Shown: one piece after another, positions 1 through 8,363 of the stretch
How the letters are laid out: each line of letters starts with the position of its first letter
Numbering within the stretch: position 1 is the stretch's first letter
Source: Novosphingobium terrae
Lineage (GTDB): Bacteria > Pseudomonadota > Alphaproteobacteria > Sphingomonadales > Sphingomonadaceae
Length of the DNA stretch: 64,000 nucleotides
Direction: 5' to 3'
Assembly: GCF_017163935.1 (NCBI RefSeq)
Contig: NZ_JABVZR010000002.1
Coordinates: 310,001 to 374,000 of the forward strand
Position numbers and translations under genes: made by a program
Notes under the pieces: generated by a model
Seen by the model: the letters and a program-made list of their open reading frames with translations, nothing else
Databases searched by the model: none
Told to the model about the DNA's origin: nothing

Positions 1-1
1 C

Positions 2-1420
2 TCGACCAACCCCAACGATTACAAATTCAACGTCTTCATCTTCGATCGCACTGACGACAGCATCGATGAGAACGTCGCCCATCTGGACTTCACCAACACC
101 TTCGACATTCCCGGCTTCAAGAGCCTGCAATGGGGCGTGCGCTATACCGATCGCCGGTCGACACAGGTGACCAAGGATGTCGGCCTGTATCAGGGCAACA
201 GCCTGCTGGGCACCAACACGCCCACGCTGGGTGCGGTGGCCACCACCCTGCCCTTCTCGGTGAACGGCGCCAGCACGCCTTCGCGCATCCTGTCGGTGGA
301 CATCAGCAAGGTGGCCAGCACCTTCTACAACGGCCTCGATCCCTACACCGATTCCAGCCAGTTCTATGACGATCCCACGCAGGATGCGCTGGCCAGCTAC
401 CATGTGGTGGAGCGCACCTATGCCGGTTACGTGCAGGGCAATTTCGAATTCGGCCCGGTCTCGGTCAATGCCGGTGTGCGGATCGTGTCCACCTCAACGC
501 ATTCGCAGGGCACATCGCTGATCGGCACCACGCCCACGCCCAGCGATACGCGCAGCAGCTACACCAACTTCCTGCCCGCCATCAACGCGCGCTATGAGCT
601 GAAGCCAGACCTGCTGCTGCGCGCCACCTATTCGCGCGCCATGACGCGGCCCACGCTCGACCAGCTCAGCTCCTCGGTGATCGTGAATGCCGGGCCGCGC
701 ACCGGCACCAGCGGCAATCCCAATCTGAAGCCCTATACTGCTGACCAGCAGGATGTTGGTTTCGAATGGTATTTCCACAAGGGCTCGCTGCTGACGCTGA
801 CCGGTTTCGCCAAGGAGATCGACAATCTGATCTCGGAAACGGTGGTCAACCAGACCACCACCTTCCCCGATCAGCTGACCGGCCTGCCCACCACCGGCGT
901 CATCGCCTTCACCGAGCCGACCAATGGCAATCACGCCACCATCAAGGGTCTGGAAGCAGGGCTGCAATCGCCCTTCTACTTCCTGCCCGGCGCGCTGAGC
1001 GGCTTTGGCGGCATTCTGAACTACACCTTCGCCGACAGCCAGTCGAATGTCACCATCGCGGCGGATGGCACGCGCACCACGGCGCTGCCCGGCCTGTCCA
1101 AGCACAGCGCCAATGCGGTGCTGTATTACGACCGCCACGGCGTGGACATGCGCCTCGCCTATGCCTGGCGCAGCACCTATCTGCGTGACGATGCGGTGGG
1201 CGCGCAATTCGGGGCCCAGCGTTACATCCGCAGCTATGGGCAGATGGACTTCTCGATGAATGTGCCCGTCACCCATTTCTTCCAGCTGGGCTTCGATGTG
1301 AACAATCTGCTCAACACCCAGCGCAAGGAGTATATCCTGCTCGACAATGGCGCGAAGGAACCGGCCAGCCTGCTTCAGCAGGAACGCCGCTTCGTGTTGA
1401 CGGGCCGCGTGGTCTTCTGA
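2..1420 (+). CDS. TonB-dependent receptor, C-terminal part
   Basis: The reading frame is open from base 2, so the 5' part lies outside the window. About 472 residues of a beta-barrel are visible: alternating aromatic/polar strands, a late conserved segment around RYIRSYGQMDFS, an FDVNNLLN motif, and a terminal strand ending in Phe (RVVF), as in outer-membrane receptors of the TonB-Xanth-Caul group. These move oligosaccharides or metal complexes across the outer membrane using TonB energy. It lies directly upstream of N-acetylglucosamine genes, so I infer chitooligosaccharide or GlcNAc import. The ligand is not readable from sequence. Confidence 0.9.
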   Translation, partial: STNPNDYKFNVFIFDRTDDSIDENVAHLDFTNTFDIPGFKSLQWGVRYTDRRSTQVTKDVGLYQGNSLLGTNTPTLGAVATTLPFSVNGASTPSRILSVDISKVASTFYNGLDPYTDSSQFYDDPTQDALASYHVVERTYAGYVQGNFEFGPVSVNAGVRIVSTSTHSQGTSLIGTTPTPSDTRSSYTNFLPAINARYELKPDLLLRATYSRAMTRPTLDQLSSSVIVNAGPRTGTSGNPNLKPYTADQQDVGFEWYFHKGSLLTLTGFAKEIDNLISETVVNQTTTFPDQLTGLPTTGVIAFTEPTNGNHATIKGLEAGLQSPFYFLPGALSGFGGILNYTFADSQSNVTIAADGTRTTALPGLSKHSANAVLYYDRHGVDMRLAYAWRSTYLRDDAVGAQFGAQRYIRSYGQMDFSMNVPVTHFFQLGFDVNNLLNTQRKEYILLDNGAKEPASLLQQERRFVLTGRVVF

Positions 1421-1434
1421 TCAATCTGGAACCC

Positions 1435-1466
1435 ATGCCGACCGGGGCTGATACCTCGGTCGGCAT
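1435..1466 (+). terminator. Hairpin between receptor and nagK
   Basis: ATGCCGACCG at 1435-1444 pairs perfectly with CGGTCGGCAT at 1457-1466 around a 12-base loop. No T-run follows, so this may be an attenuating or mRNA-stabilising hairpin rather than a classical intrinsic terminator. It could uncouple receptor from enzyme expression. Confidence 0.5.
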
Positions 1467-1511
1467 CATGAGATGGGATATGATGGTGCAACGGTATGGG
1501 CGGGTTCCCGC

Positions 1512-2420
1512 ATGATCTACGGCATCGATATCGGCGGGACCAAGATCGAGTTCGTGGCCTTCGATGATGCGCTCGAAGCTGTCGAGCGCCGCAGGCTGGC
1601 CACGCCTGCCCATGATTACGGCGCCTTTACGCAGGCGCTGACGCAGTTGATCGAAGAGGCCGATGCCCGTTTCGGCGGCAAGGCTCCCGTGGGTCTGGGC
1701 ATGCCCGGCCTGACCGATCGCGAAGGCCGGGCGCTATGTGCCAACCTTCCCGGCGTAACGGGCCACAAGGTGGCGCAGGATATGGCCCAGCGCCTTGGCC
1801 GCCCGGTGGCGATGCTCAACGACACGCGCTGCTTTGCCCTGTCCGAGGCGCGCGGCGGTGCGGGTGAAGGCCATCGCGTGGTCTTCGGCGCGATCCTGGG
1901 CACCGGCGCCGCCGGAGGTCTGGTGATCGACGGCCATGTCGAGGACGGCCATCGCGGCCTCGCCGGGGAATATGGCCATTTGCCCCTGCCCGCTGCCCTG
2001 CAGCAAACATATGACCTGCCCATCCTGACCTGCGGCTGCGGCTTGCCCGGCTGTTTCGAGGCCTATGTCGCGGGCGAAGGCCTGATCGCTCTGGCCCGCT
2101 GTTTCGGGGCCGATGTGGCAGACTCCCGCGCTCTGGCCGCCGCATGGCGCGCTGGCGACAGGGCCGCGCTGGCCACGCGCGATGCCTTTCTGGACATTCT
2201 GGGTGCCTCTTTCGCCAACATCGTGAAGCTGTGCGACCCGGACATCATCGTGCTGGGCGGCGGGCTCTCGTTGATCGAGGAGGTCTGCGCGGGGCTGCCC
2301 GCAGCCATTGCCGGGCATCTGTTCTCCGGTCTGGCCTCGCCGCCGGTGGTCCGGGCCAAATTCGGGGATTCAAGCGGGGTGCGCGGTGCGGCCATTCTCG
2401 CCAGCTTACTGGAACCATGA
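1512..2420 (+). CDS. nagK: N-acetylglucosamine kinase (ROK family)
   Basis: Predicted cytoplasmic ATP-dependent kinase making GlcNAc-6-phosphate. The 302-residue protein matches the usual NagK length. The phosphate-binding loop DIGGTK is at residues 6-11, an N-D pair at 103-104 fits the catalytic base, EYGH at 153-156 is the ROK sugar/zinc region, and CGCGLPGC at 174-181 is the ROK zinc-binding cysteine cluster. I chose the ATG immediately before IYGIDIGGTK; upstream in-frame starts add an unconserved tail. The stop overlaps the nagA start (ATGA), which indicates translational coupling. A fructo- or glucokinase specificity cannot be excluded, but the nagA neighbour favours GlcNAc. Confidence 0.88.
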   Translation: MIYGIDIGGTKIEFVAFDDALEAVERRRLATPAHDYGAFTQALTQLIEEADARFGGKAPVGLGMPGLTDREGRALCANLPGVTGHKVAQDMAQRLGRPVAMLNDTRCFALSEARGGAGEGHRVVFGAILGTGAAGGLVIDGHVEDGHRGLAGEYGHLPLPAALQQTYDLPILTCGCGLPGCFEAYVAGEGLIALARCFGADVADSRALAAAWRAGDRAALATRDAFLDILGASFANIVKLCDPDIIVLGGGLSLIEEVCAGLPAAIAGHLFSGLASPPVVRAKFGDSSGVRGAAILASLLEP

Positions 2421-3622
2421 TGGATTATGCCTTGCGGGCGGCTCAGATCATCGCCCATGACAGCGATCTGAGCAATGCCACCATCACCATAGACAACGGG
2501 AAAATCGCGGGCCTTGGCGAGGGTGAGGGCGAAAGCCGGCCTACGCTCGATCTGGGTGATGCCATCATCGCGCCGGGCATGATCGACATCCATATCCATG
2601 GCCGCGAGGGCTGCGATGTGATGGATGCTGATCCGGCCGCCCTGCGCGAGATTTCGGCCTCTCTGGCCCAGCATGGCGTGACGGGCTTTCTGGCCACCAC
2701 CGCCACCGCCGCCTGGGATCGCACATTGAACGCGCTGGCCATGGTGGGCGAGGTGATGGCCGGCCCTGCCCTGCCCGGCGCAAGGCTGCTGGGCGCCTAC
2801 AGCGAAGGCATCTTCTTCAGCAAGGTCCACAAGGGCGCGCATAATGAAGCCTTCTTCCTGCCCCCCACCGTCGAACGCATTGCCGAGATGCAGCAGGCCG
2901 CGCGCGGCAGTCTGAAGGTCGTCGCCCTCGCCCCCGAACGCGAAGGCGCCATGGAAACCATCCGCTACGCCGTCTCGCAAGGCATCCGCATGGTGCTGGG
3001 CCATACGGACGCCACCTATGACCAGACCATGGCGGCGCTGGAGGCAGGCGCCAGCGGCGGCGTCCATGTCTTCAACGGCATGCGCGGCATCCATCACCGC
3101 GATCCGGGCTGCGCGGGGGCGGTGATGCTGCACCCAGCCACGGTGGAGGTGATTGCCGATGGCGTGCATCTCCATCCCGCGATCCTCTCGATGATCACCC
3201 GCCTCAAACAGCCCGAGGAGGTCATGCTGATCAGCGACTGCATGTGCGCGGGCGGGCTCCATGATGGGGATTACCGCCTTGGCGAGATGGATGTGAAAGT
3301 CACTCAAGGTGTCGCGCGAACCCCGGCGGGCGGTCTGGCGGGCAGCACGCTGACGCTGGACAATGCCGTGCAGCGCATGGTGCGCGAAGTGGGCCTCAGC
3401 TTCCGCGATGCGCTGGAGATGGCCTCGCTCGCTCCGGCGCATTTTCTGGGGCTGGCAGAGACCACAGGCAGCCTTGCCAAAGGCAAGCAGGCCGATTTGG
3501 CCATCATGGATGCCGGTCATCGCGTGCGCGCCACCATCGTGGAGGGCACACCCGTCTGGATCGACCCCGACTGGCAGCATGCCGCAACCCTTGCCGCCGC
3601 CACCGGAGGTCCACAGCCATGA
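2417..3622 (+). CDS. nagA: N-acetylglucosamine-6-phosphate deacetylase
   Basis: Amidohydrolase-fold enzyme converting GlcNAc-6-P to GlcN-6-P and acetate. Visible features are the N-terminal beta segment, PGMIDIHIHG with His59 and His61, a catalytic-region Glu in AYSEGIFF, HTDATY, the VHVFNGM loop and the ISDCMCAGG active-site region. At about 401 residues the length is slightly above the usual ~380. Two adjacent ATGs (2417, 2420) are possible. The gene overlaps both neighbours by 4 bp, so nagK-nagA-nagP is a tight operon. No nagB deaminase is present in the window. Confidence 0.93.
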   Translation: MMDYALRAAQIIAHDSDLSNATITIDNGKIAGLGEGEGESRPTLDLGDAIIAPGMIDIHIHGREGCDVMDADPAALREISASLAQHGVTGFLATTATAAWDRTLNALAMVGEVMAGPALPGARLLGAYSEGIFFSKVHKGAHNEAFFLPPTVERIAEMQQAARGSLKVVALAPEREGAMETIRYAVSQGIRMVLGHTDATYDQTMAALEAGASGGVHVFNGMRGIHHRDPGCAGAVMLHPATVEVIADGVHLHPAILSMITRLKQPEEVMLISDCMCAGGLHDGDYRLGEMDVKVTQGVARTPAGGLAGSTLTLDNAVQRMVREVGLSFRDALEMASLAPAHFLGLAETTGSLAKGKQADLAIMDAGHRVRATIVEGTPVWIDPDWQHAATLAAATGGPQP

Positions 3623-4932
3623 GCACCTCCCCCTTGCCGCACGCCAGGGCGCAGCCGCTGGCCATCGTCATCATCGGCGTGCTGTTCTTCGTGTTCGGCT
3701 TTGTCACCTGGCTGAACGGCTCGTTGATCCCCTATCTGAGGATCATCTGCGATCTCGATGTTTCGCAGGCCTTTTTTGTCACCTTTGCCTTTTACATCGC
3801 CTATACGGTGATGGCCCTGCCCGTCTCGGGCCTGCTGGCACGCACCGGCTATCGGCGCGGCATGGCACTGGGTCTGGCGATCATTGCGGGCGGCGCGCTG
3901 ATCCATATTCCCGCCGCGCTGCTGGCCAGCTTTCCGCTGTTCCTGCTGGGGCTTTTCACCATGGGATCGGGGCTGACGGTGCTGCAAACCGCCTCCAACC
4001 CCTATATCGTGCTGCTGGGACCGCCAGAGAGCGCGGCGCGGCGCATCAGCATCATGGGCATCGTCAACAAGGCGGCGGGCGCCATCGTGCCGATGGTCTT
4101 CGCCTCGGTGGTGCTCGCCCGGCTGGGCGATCTGGGGGCGATCGAAAAGGCCGGCCTCACCCCTGACATCCGCCAGATGCTGGCCCGGCAGCTGATCCTG
4201 CCCTATCTGGCCATGGCCGCGATCCTGCTGGTGCTGGTGGGCTTTATCCGCGTGATGCCCCTGCCCGAAGTTCACCCCCCCAACACCGCAACCGATCGGG
4301 GCGATGCCCGCCTGATGGACCAGCCCCGCCTGATCCTGGGCGTGATCACGCTGTTCGGCTATATGGGTCTGGAGGTGATGGCGGGCGACACCATCGGCGT
4401 CTTCGGCGCCCATCTGGGCTTTCCCAAATTCCTGACGCTCACCTCCTATACGATGAGCTTTATGGTGCTGGGCTATATCCTCGGCATCCTGCTGATCCCC
4501 CGCGTGATCTCTCAGCGCACGGCGCTGCGCATCTCGGGCGTGGCCGGGCTGGCAATGACCTGCGGCGTGATGCTCTCCTCGCCGCAATCCATGGCCATTT
4601 CGCAGAACCTGTGGGGCTGGAGCGGCCTGCCCCCCATCCCCGATCCCGTCTTCTTCGTCGCCGCCATGGGTCTGGCCCATGCTCAGGTCTGGCCCACGCT
4701 CTGGCCGCTGGCGCTGCAAGGCGCGGGCGCAGCCACGGCGCGCGCCTCGGGCCTGCTGATCATGGCCATTTCGGGCGGCGCGCTGATCCCCCTGCTCTTC
4801 GGCCAGCTGAGCCATGCCCTGCCGGTGATGCAGCAGGCCTATGCCCTCGCCATCCCCTGCTACGCGCTGATCCTGTTCTACGGCTGGAAGGGCTGCACCA
4901 TGGTGCGCTGGCCTTTTGCCAGCCGGGGCTGA
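3619..4932 (+). CDS. nagP: MFS sugar transporter, NagP/FucP-like
   Basis: Inner-membrane symporter of about 12 helices and 437 residues. The N-terminal segment VLFFVFGFVTWLNGSLIPYL is the hallmark of the FucP/NagP branch of the major facilitator superfamily, and a long QTASNPYIVLLGP region also fits FHS-type transporters. GGAGG lies 9 bp before the ATG, which overlaps the nagA stop. In proteobacterial GlcNAc regulons this family imports GlcNAc in place of a PTS, and the kinase upstream completes that logic. The sugar preference is inferred from context. Confidence 0.88.
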   Translation: MSTSPLPHARAQPLAIVIIGVLFFVFGFVTWLNGSLIPYLRIICDLDVSQAFFVTFAFYIAYTVMALPVSGLLARTGYRRGMALGLAIIAGGALIHIPAALLASFPLFLLGLFTMGSGLTVLQTASNPYIVLLGPPESAARRISIMGIVNKAAGAIVPMVFASVVLARLGDLGAIEKAGLTPDIRQMLARQLILPYLAMAAILLVLVGFIRVMPLPEVHPPNTATDRGDARLMDQPRLILGVITLFGYMGLEVMAGDTIGVFGAHLGFPKFLTLTSYTMSFMVLGYILGILLIPRVISQRTALRISGVAGLAMTCGVMLSSPQSMAISQNLWGWSGLPPIPDPVFFVAAMGLAHAQVWPTLWPLALQGAGAATARASGLLIMAISGGALIPLLFGQLSHALPVMQQAYALAIPCYALILFYGWKGCTMVRWPFASRG

Positions 4933-5008
4933 TGGATTGTCACACAAAAATGCTCTGGTGCCGCCCGTGCAGGCCTCTATAGCCCCGCGCATGGATCACG
5001 GAGTTGAT

Positions 5009-5629
5009 ATGGATTTCGACGGCTGGCTCTTCGATATGGACGGCACGCTGCTGACCTCCATCCCCTCGGTCGAGCGGGTGTGGAGCGACTGGGCCCGCCG
5101 CAACGGCATCGAGGTGGAAAGCTTCCTCAAGCGCATCCACGGCGTTCAGGCCGTGGAGGTGGTGCGCCGCGAAAACCTGCCCGGCCTCGATCCCGAACGT
5201 GAAGCCAACCGGCTGGCCGACGCCGAACTCAACGATCTGGACGGCACAGAGGCCATCCCGGGCGTGGCGGCCTTCCTTGCCAGCCTGCCGCCGGAGCGTT
5301 GGGCCATCGTCACCTCGGCGCATCGCCGTCTGGCGCTGGCGCGGCTTCAGGCCGTGGGCGTGCCCCTGCCCAAGGTGCTGATCTGCGCCGAGGATGTGGC
5401 CCGCAGCAAGCCTGCTCCCGATGGCTTCCTGCTCGCCGCCGCGCAGCTGGGCGTCGATCCCGCGCGCTGCGTGGTCTTCGAGGATTCCCATGCCGGTGTC
5501 GCCGCCGGAGAGGCCGCCGGGGCTGCGGTGATCGTGGTCAGCGCCACCCATAAGGAGCCATGGGCAGGCGACCATATGGTGATCCGCGACTATCACGATC
5601 CCCGGCTGGCGCTGTCTTCCGCCCTATAG
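5009..5629 (+). CDS. HAD-superfamily sugar phosphatase-like hydrolase
   Basis: A 206-residue HAD subfamily IA hydrolase. The nucleophile motif is FDMDGTL (Asp9, Asp11), motif II is in VTSAH, motif III includes the Lys in SKPAPDG, and motif IV is FEDSHAG. The ATG at 5009 is preferred because GGAG lies about 5 bp upstream; an ATG at 4991 would lack this. Relatives dephosphorylate small sugar phosphates or act as phosphoglucomutases. It is the last gene in the nag cluster, about 75 bp after nagP, so a role in phosphosugar housekeeping is possible. It overlaps the convergent LysR gene by 6 bp. Confidence 0.85.
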   Translation: MDFDGWLFDMDGTLLTSIPSVERVWSDWARRNGIEVESFLKRIHGVQAVEVVRRENLPGLDPEREANRLADAELNDLDGTEAIPGVAAFLASLPPERWAIVTSAHRRLALARLQAVGVPLPKVLICAEDVARSKPAPDGFLLAAAQLGVDPARCVVFEDSHAGVAAGEAAGAAVIVVSATHKEPWAGDHMVIRDYHDPRLALSSAL

Positions 5630-6514
5630 GCCGCCTTCCGCCGCCAACCACGCCACGAAACGCATCAGAAACCCGGCCGGATCGGCATGGCGCGGCACCA
5701 GCGCGACATAGCCGGTGCGGCGCACGCGCAGCTCGGGCAAGGGCGTCATCAGGCGGCCTGAGGCGATGTCGATCTCCAGCATGGGCAGCGGGCCGATGCC
5801 GATCCCCAGCCCATCCTCCACCGCCTGCCGCGTGATAAAGAAATGGTCGAAGCGCTGCCGGGGCAGGCCGCCCAGATGCGACAGGCCCGCGTGGTCGAGC
5901 CAGTCACTCCAGTCACCCGCGCGCGTTTCGCTGGCCAGCAGCGTGTGATCGGCCACATCCTCGGGCCGTGTGATGGGGCGCTGTGCGAAGAGCGCGGGGC
6001 TCATGATCAGCGTGTCGACATCCTCCAGCACCGGAATGGCGCGATGCTGCGGCCAGGCCTGCCCCTGCGCCGTGCCGCGCCGGATCGCCAGATCGAAGCC
6101 GCCGCGCAGATCCTCCTGAAGCGTGGAGACGGTGTGCACCACCACCTCGGTCTGTGGATGGGTGGCGTGGAAACGGTCGAGGCGCGGGATCAGCCAGCGC
6201 ATGGCAAAGCTGGTGGGCACGCTGACGCGCAGAATGCGCCGCGCCGTCGGCTGCCCGCAGGCCTGCGCCGCCATGGCCACCCGGTCCAGCGCATGGCCGA
6301 CCTCCGCCGCAAAGACCCCGGCGACCGGCGTGGCCACCATCCGGCGCCCGTCGCGGCGGAACAGCTTTTGCCCCAACCAATGCTCCAGCGTGGCGATATG
6401 GCGGCTGACGGCGCCATGGGTCAGGCCCAGCTCCTGCGCGGCAGCGGCATAGCTGCCCGTGCGAGCGGCGGTTTCGAACACCCTCAGGGCGTTAAGAGGC
6501 GGCAGATGGCGCAT
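5624..6514 (-). CDS. LysR-family regulator (GcvA-like)
   Basis: A 296-residue transcription factor. The N-terminal winged HTH begins LPPLNALRVFETAARTGS and continues through LTHGAVSRHIATLE, typical of the GcvA branch. The C-terminal half is the periplasmic-binding-protein-like effector domain. It is transcribed divergently from the MFS gene at 6607 across a 92-bp gap, the classical LysR-target arrangement, so I infer that it controls the exporter and GFA-like genes. The effector is unknown. Confidence 0.9.
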   Translation of the reverse strand: MRHLPPLNALRVFETAARTGSYAAAAQELGLTHGAVSRHIATLEHWLGQKLFRRDGRRMVATPVAGVFAAEVGHALDRVAMAAQACGQPTARRILRVSVPTSFAMRWLIPRLDRFHATHPQTEVVVHTVSTLQEDLRGGFDLAIRRGTAQGQAWPQHRAIPVLEDVDTLIMSPALFAQRPITRPEDVADHTLLASETRAGDWSDWLDHAGLSHLGGLPRQRFDHFFITRQAVEDGLGIGIGPLPMLEIDIASGRLMTPLPELRVRRTGYVALVPRHADPAGFLMRFVAWLAAEGGL

Positions 6515-6606
6515 GCCACAGGTGATAAAAGCTCACGCCTATCGTGAGCAAGTGCCATCTGTTCGCCAAAAGATCATACGTCTAGCGTGGCAGGCAAGGA
6601 GAGATC

Positions 6607-7812
6607 ATGCCCGCCATTGCCGCCCCGCCCCAAACAGCCGCGCCCGCCGCGAAACCCTCGCGCAATCTGCTGGCGGCCTGCCTCGCCCATGCACTGCATG
6701 ATGGCTATACCGATGGGCTCTATGCCTTTTTGCCGATCTGGCAGGCGCAGTTCGGCCTTTCCTATGCCGGGCTGGCGATGGTGCGGGCGCTCTACTCCGG
6801 CACGATGGGCGGGCTGCAACTGCCCGCCGAGCGGCTGCTGAAAGGGGTTTCGGCCCGCAGCGCCCTGCTGCTGGCCACGCTGATCGCGGCTGCCGGCTTT
6901 CTGGTGATGGCCCTGCCGCTGGGCTTTGCCGGATTGTGCCTCGGGCTGGTGATGGCCGGGATCGGGTCGAGCATCCAGCATCCGCGCGGCTCCTCGCTGG
7001 TGCATGAGACCTATCCTGCAGGCTCGCGCCGCCCGCTGGGCATCTACAATTTCTCCGGCGATCTGGGCAAGGCCAGCCTGCCCGCTCTGGCCGCCCTGCT
7101 GCTGCCGCTGGTGGCATGGCGCCCGGTGATGGGGCTGATGGCCGTGCTGGGGCTGGTGGTTTCGGGGCTGCTTTACGGGCTGGCGCCCGCCACCCGGCCT
7201 GCCCCGTCACACAAGGCGTCCAGAGCGACCGGCGGCGCGCGCAGCCTGACCGGCTTCACCCTGCTGACCGCCATCGGCGGCTTCGATACGGCGATCCGCA
7301 TGGGCTATCTGCTGTTCCTGCCCTTTCTGGTCCATCAGCGCGGCGGAGGCTCCGCCATGGTGGGGCTGGCGCTGGCCCTGCTGTTCATCGGCGGCGCTTT
7401 CGGCAAGGCGACATGCGGCTGGCTGGGTGAGCGGGTGGGCGTCACCGGCACGGTGGTGCTGACCGAGACGGCCACCGCCCTGCTGATCCTGGCCACGCTG
7501 GCAACGCCGCTGATGCCGATGCTGGTGGTGCTGCCGCTGCTGGGGGTCGTGCTGAACGGCACCTCCTCGGTGCTCTATGGCACGGTGCCGGAACTTGCGC
7601 CGGGTGGGGATCACGGCAAGGCTTTCGCGATTTTCTACACCAGCGTCACCGGCTCGGGCGGTCTGGCGCCCATTCTCTATGGCGCCATCGCCGATCACAG
7701 CAGCCAGACCACCGGCATCATGGCAACCGCCATGACAGCCGCGCTGATCGTGCCGCTGGTGCTGGCGCTGAAACCGTTTCTGCAGGCCGGGAAGGAAAGG
7801 CAAGCCGCATGA
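6607..7812 (+). CDS. MFS transporter (fosmidomycin-resistance-like)
   Basis: A 401-residue inner-membrane protein with 12 predicted helices. HALHDGYTDGLYAFLPIW near residues 28-45 resembles the Fsr-type MFS exporters, in which a helix-1 H-x-x-x-D motif is conserved. SIQHPRGSSLV and the duplicated half-structure support this. AAGGAGAG precedes the ATG by about 4 bp. It overlaps the next gene (ATGA). It probably exports a small toxic compound under control of the divergent LysR regulator. Confidence 0.85.
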   Translation: MPAIAAPPQTAAPAAKPSRNLLAACLAHALHDGYTDGLYAFLPIWQAQFGLSYAGLAMVRALYSGTMGGLQLPAERLLKGVSARSALLLATLIAAAGFLVMALPLGFAGLCLGLVMAGIGSSIQHPRGSSLVHETYPAGSRRPLGIYNFSGDLGKASLPALAALLLPLVAWRPVMGLMAVLGLVVSGLLYGLAPATRPAPSHKASRATGGARSLTGFTLLTAIGGFDTAIRMGYLLFLPFLVHQRGGGSAMVGLALALLFIGGAFGKATCGWLGERVGVTGTVVLTETATALLILATLATPLMPMLVVLPLLGVVLNGTSSVLYGTVPELAPGGDHGKAFAIFYTSVTGSGGLAPILYGAIADHSSQTTGIMATAMTAALIVPLVLALKPFLQAGKERQAA

Positions 7813-8222
7813 CACCATCGATCAGGGGCGCCTGCCATTGCGGCGCGGTCACCTTTCGCCTGCAACTGCCCGAGGGCTTCAGGGATGTACGGCGCTGCAA
7901 CTGTTCCTTCTGCCGGATGCGCGGCGCGGTGGCGATCTCCGCCAAGCTCGATGAGATCGAGATCCTGAGCGGGGAGGACAGGCTGACGCTCTATCAATTC
8001 GGCTCGCGCACGGCGAAGCATTATTTCTGCGCGACCTGCGGGATCTACACACATCATCAGCGGCGCTCCAACCCGAGCCTTTATGGCGTGAATGTCGCCT
8101 GTCTGGAGGGTGTCAGCCCTTTCGATTTCACCGAAGTGCCGGTCAATGACGGCGTGGACCACCCTGCCGACACCGGCGCCCCCGCACGTCTGGCCGGAAT
8201 CTTGCGCTATCAGCCCGTTTGA
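7809..8222 (+). CDS. GFA / CENP-V fold zinc protein
   Basis: A 137-residue cytosolic protein of the Gfa family. Cysteines in GACHCGAV, CNCSFC and CATCG form the expected two zinc sites. Family members were named for glutathione-dependent formaldehyde activation, but most are of unproven function. It is co-transcribed with the preceding MFS gene through a 4-bp overlap, so it may act on the compound that the exporter removes. Confidence 0.85.
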   Translation: MTPSIRGACHCGAVTFRLQLPEGFRDVRRCNCSFCRMRGAVAISAKLDEIEILSGEDRLTLYQFGSRTAKHYFCATCGIYTHHQRRSNPSLYGVNVACLEGVSPFDFTEVPVNDGVDHPADTGAPARLAGILRYQPV

Positions 8223-8254
8223 GGCCGAAAGGCTTGCATCGCAAGAAGGTTAAG

Positions 8255-8273
8255 GCGGCGGGCCTCTCGCCGC
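8255..8273 (+). terminator. Probable stem-loop after the GFA gene
   Basis: GCGGCG at 8255-8260 pairs with CGCCGC at 8268-8273 around a 7-base loop, 33 bp after the stop codon. A smaller stem (CTTGC-ATC-GCAAG, about 8233-8245) precedes it. There is no clear T-run, so termination is plausible but not certain. Confidence 0.4.
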
Positions 8274-8363
8274 TCATACGAAGCCCTTGCTTTCACGACA
8301 GCTTTTGATCATTCACCCGGCGTTCATCCTTTTCTAACCGCAGTTAAGGCATTGAGACTGCGC

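Noticed and set aside
2063..3580. 505-codon minus frame over nagK/nagA
   Set aside because: His/Gly/Gln-rich shadow of nagA with no recognisable motif; the plus-strand genes explain the codon pattern.
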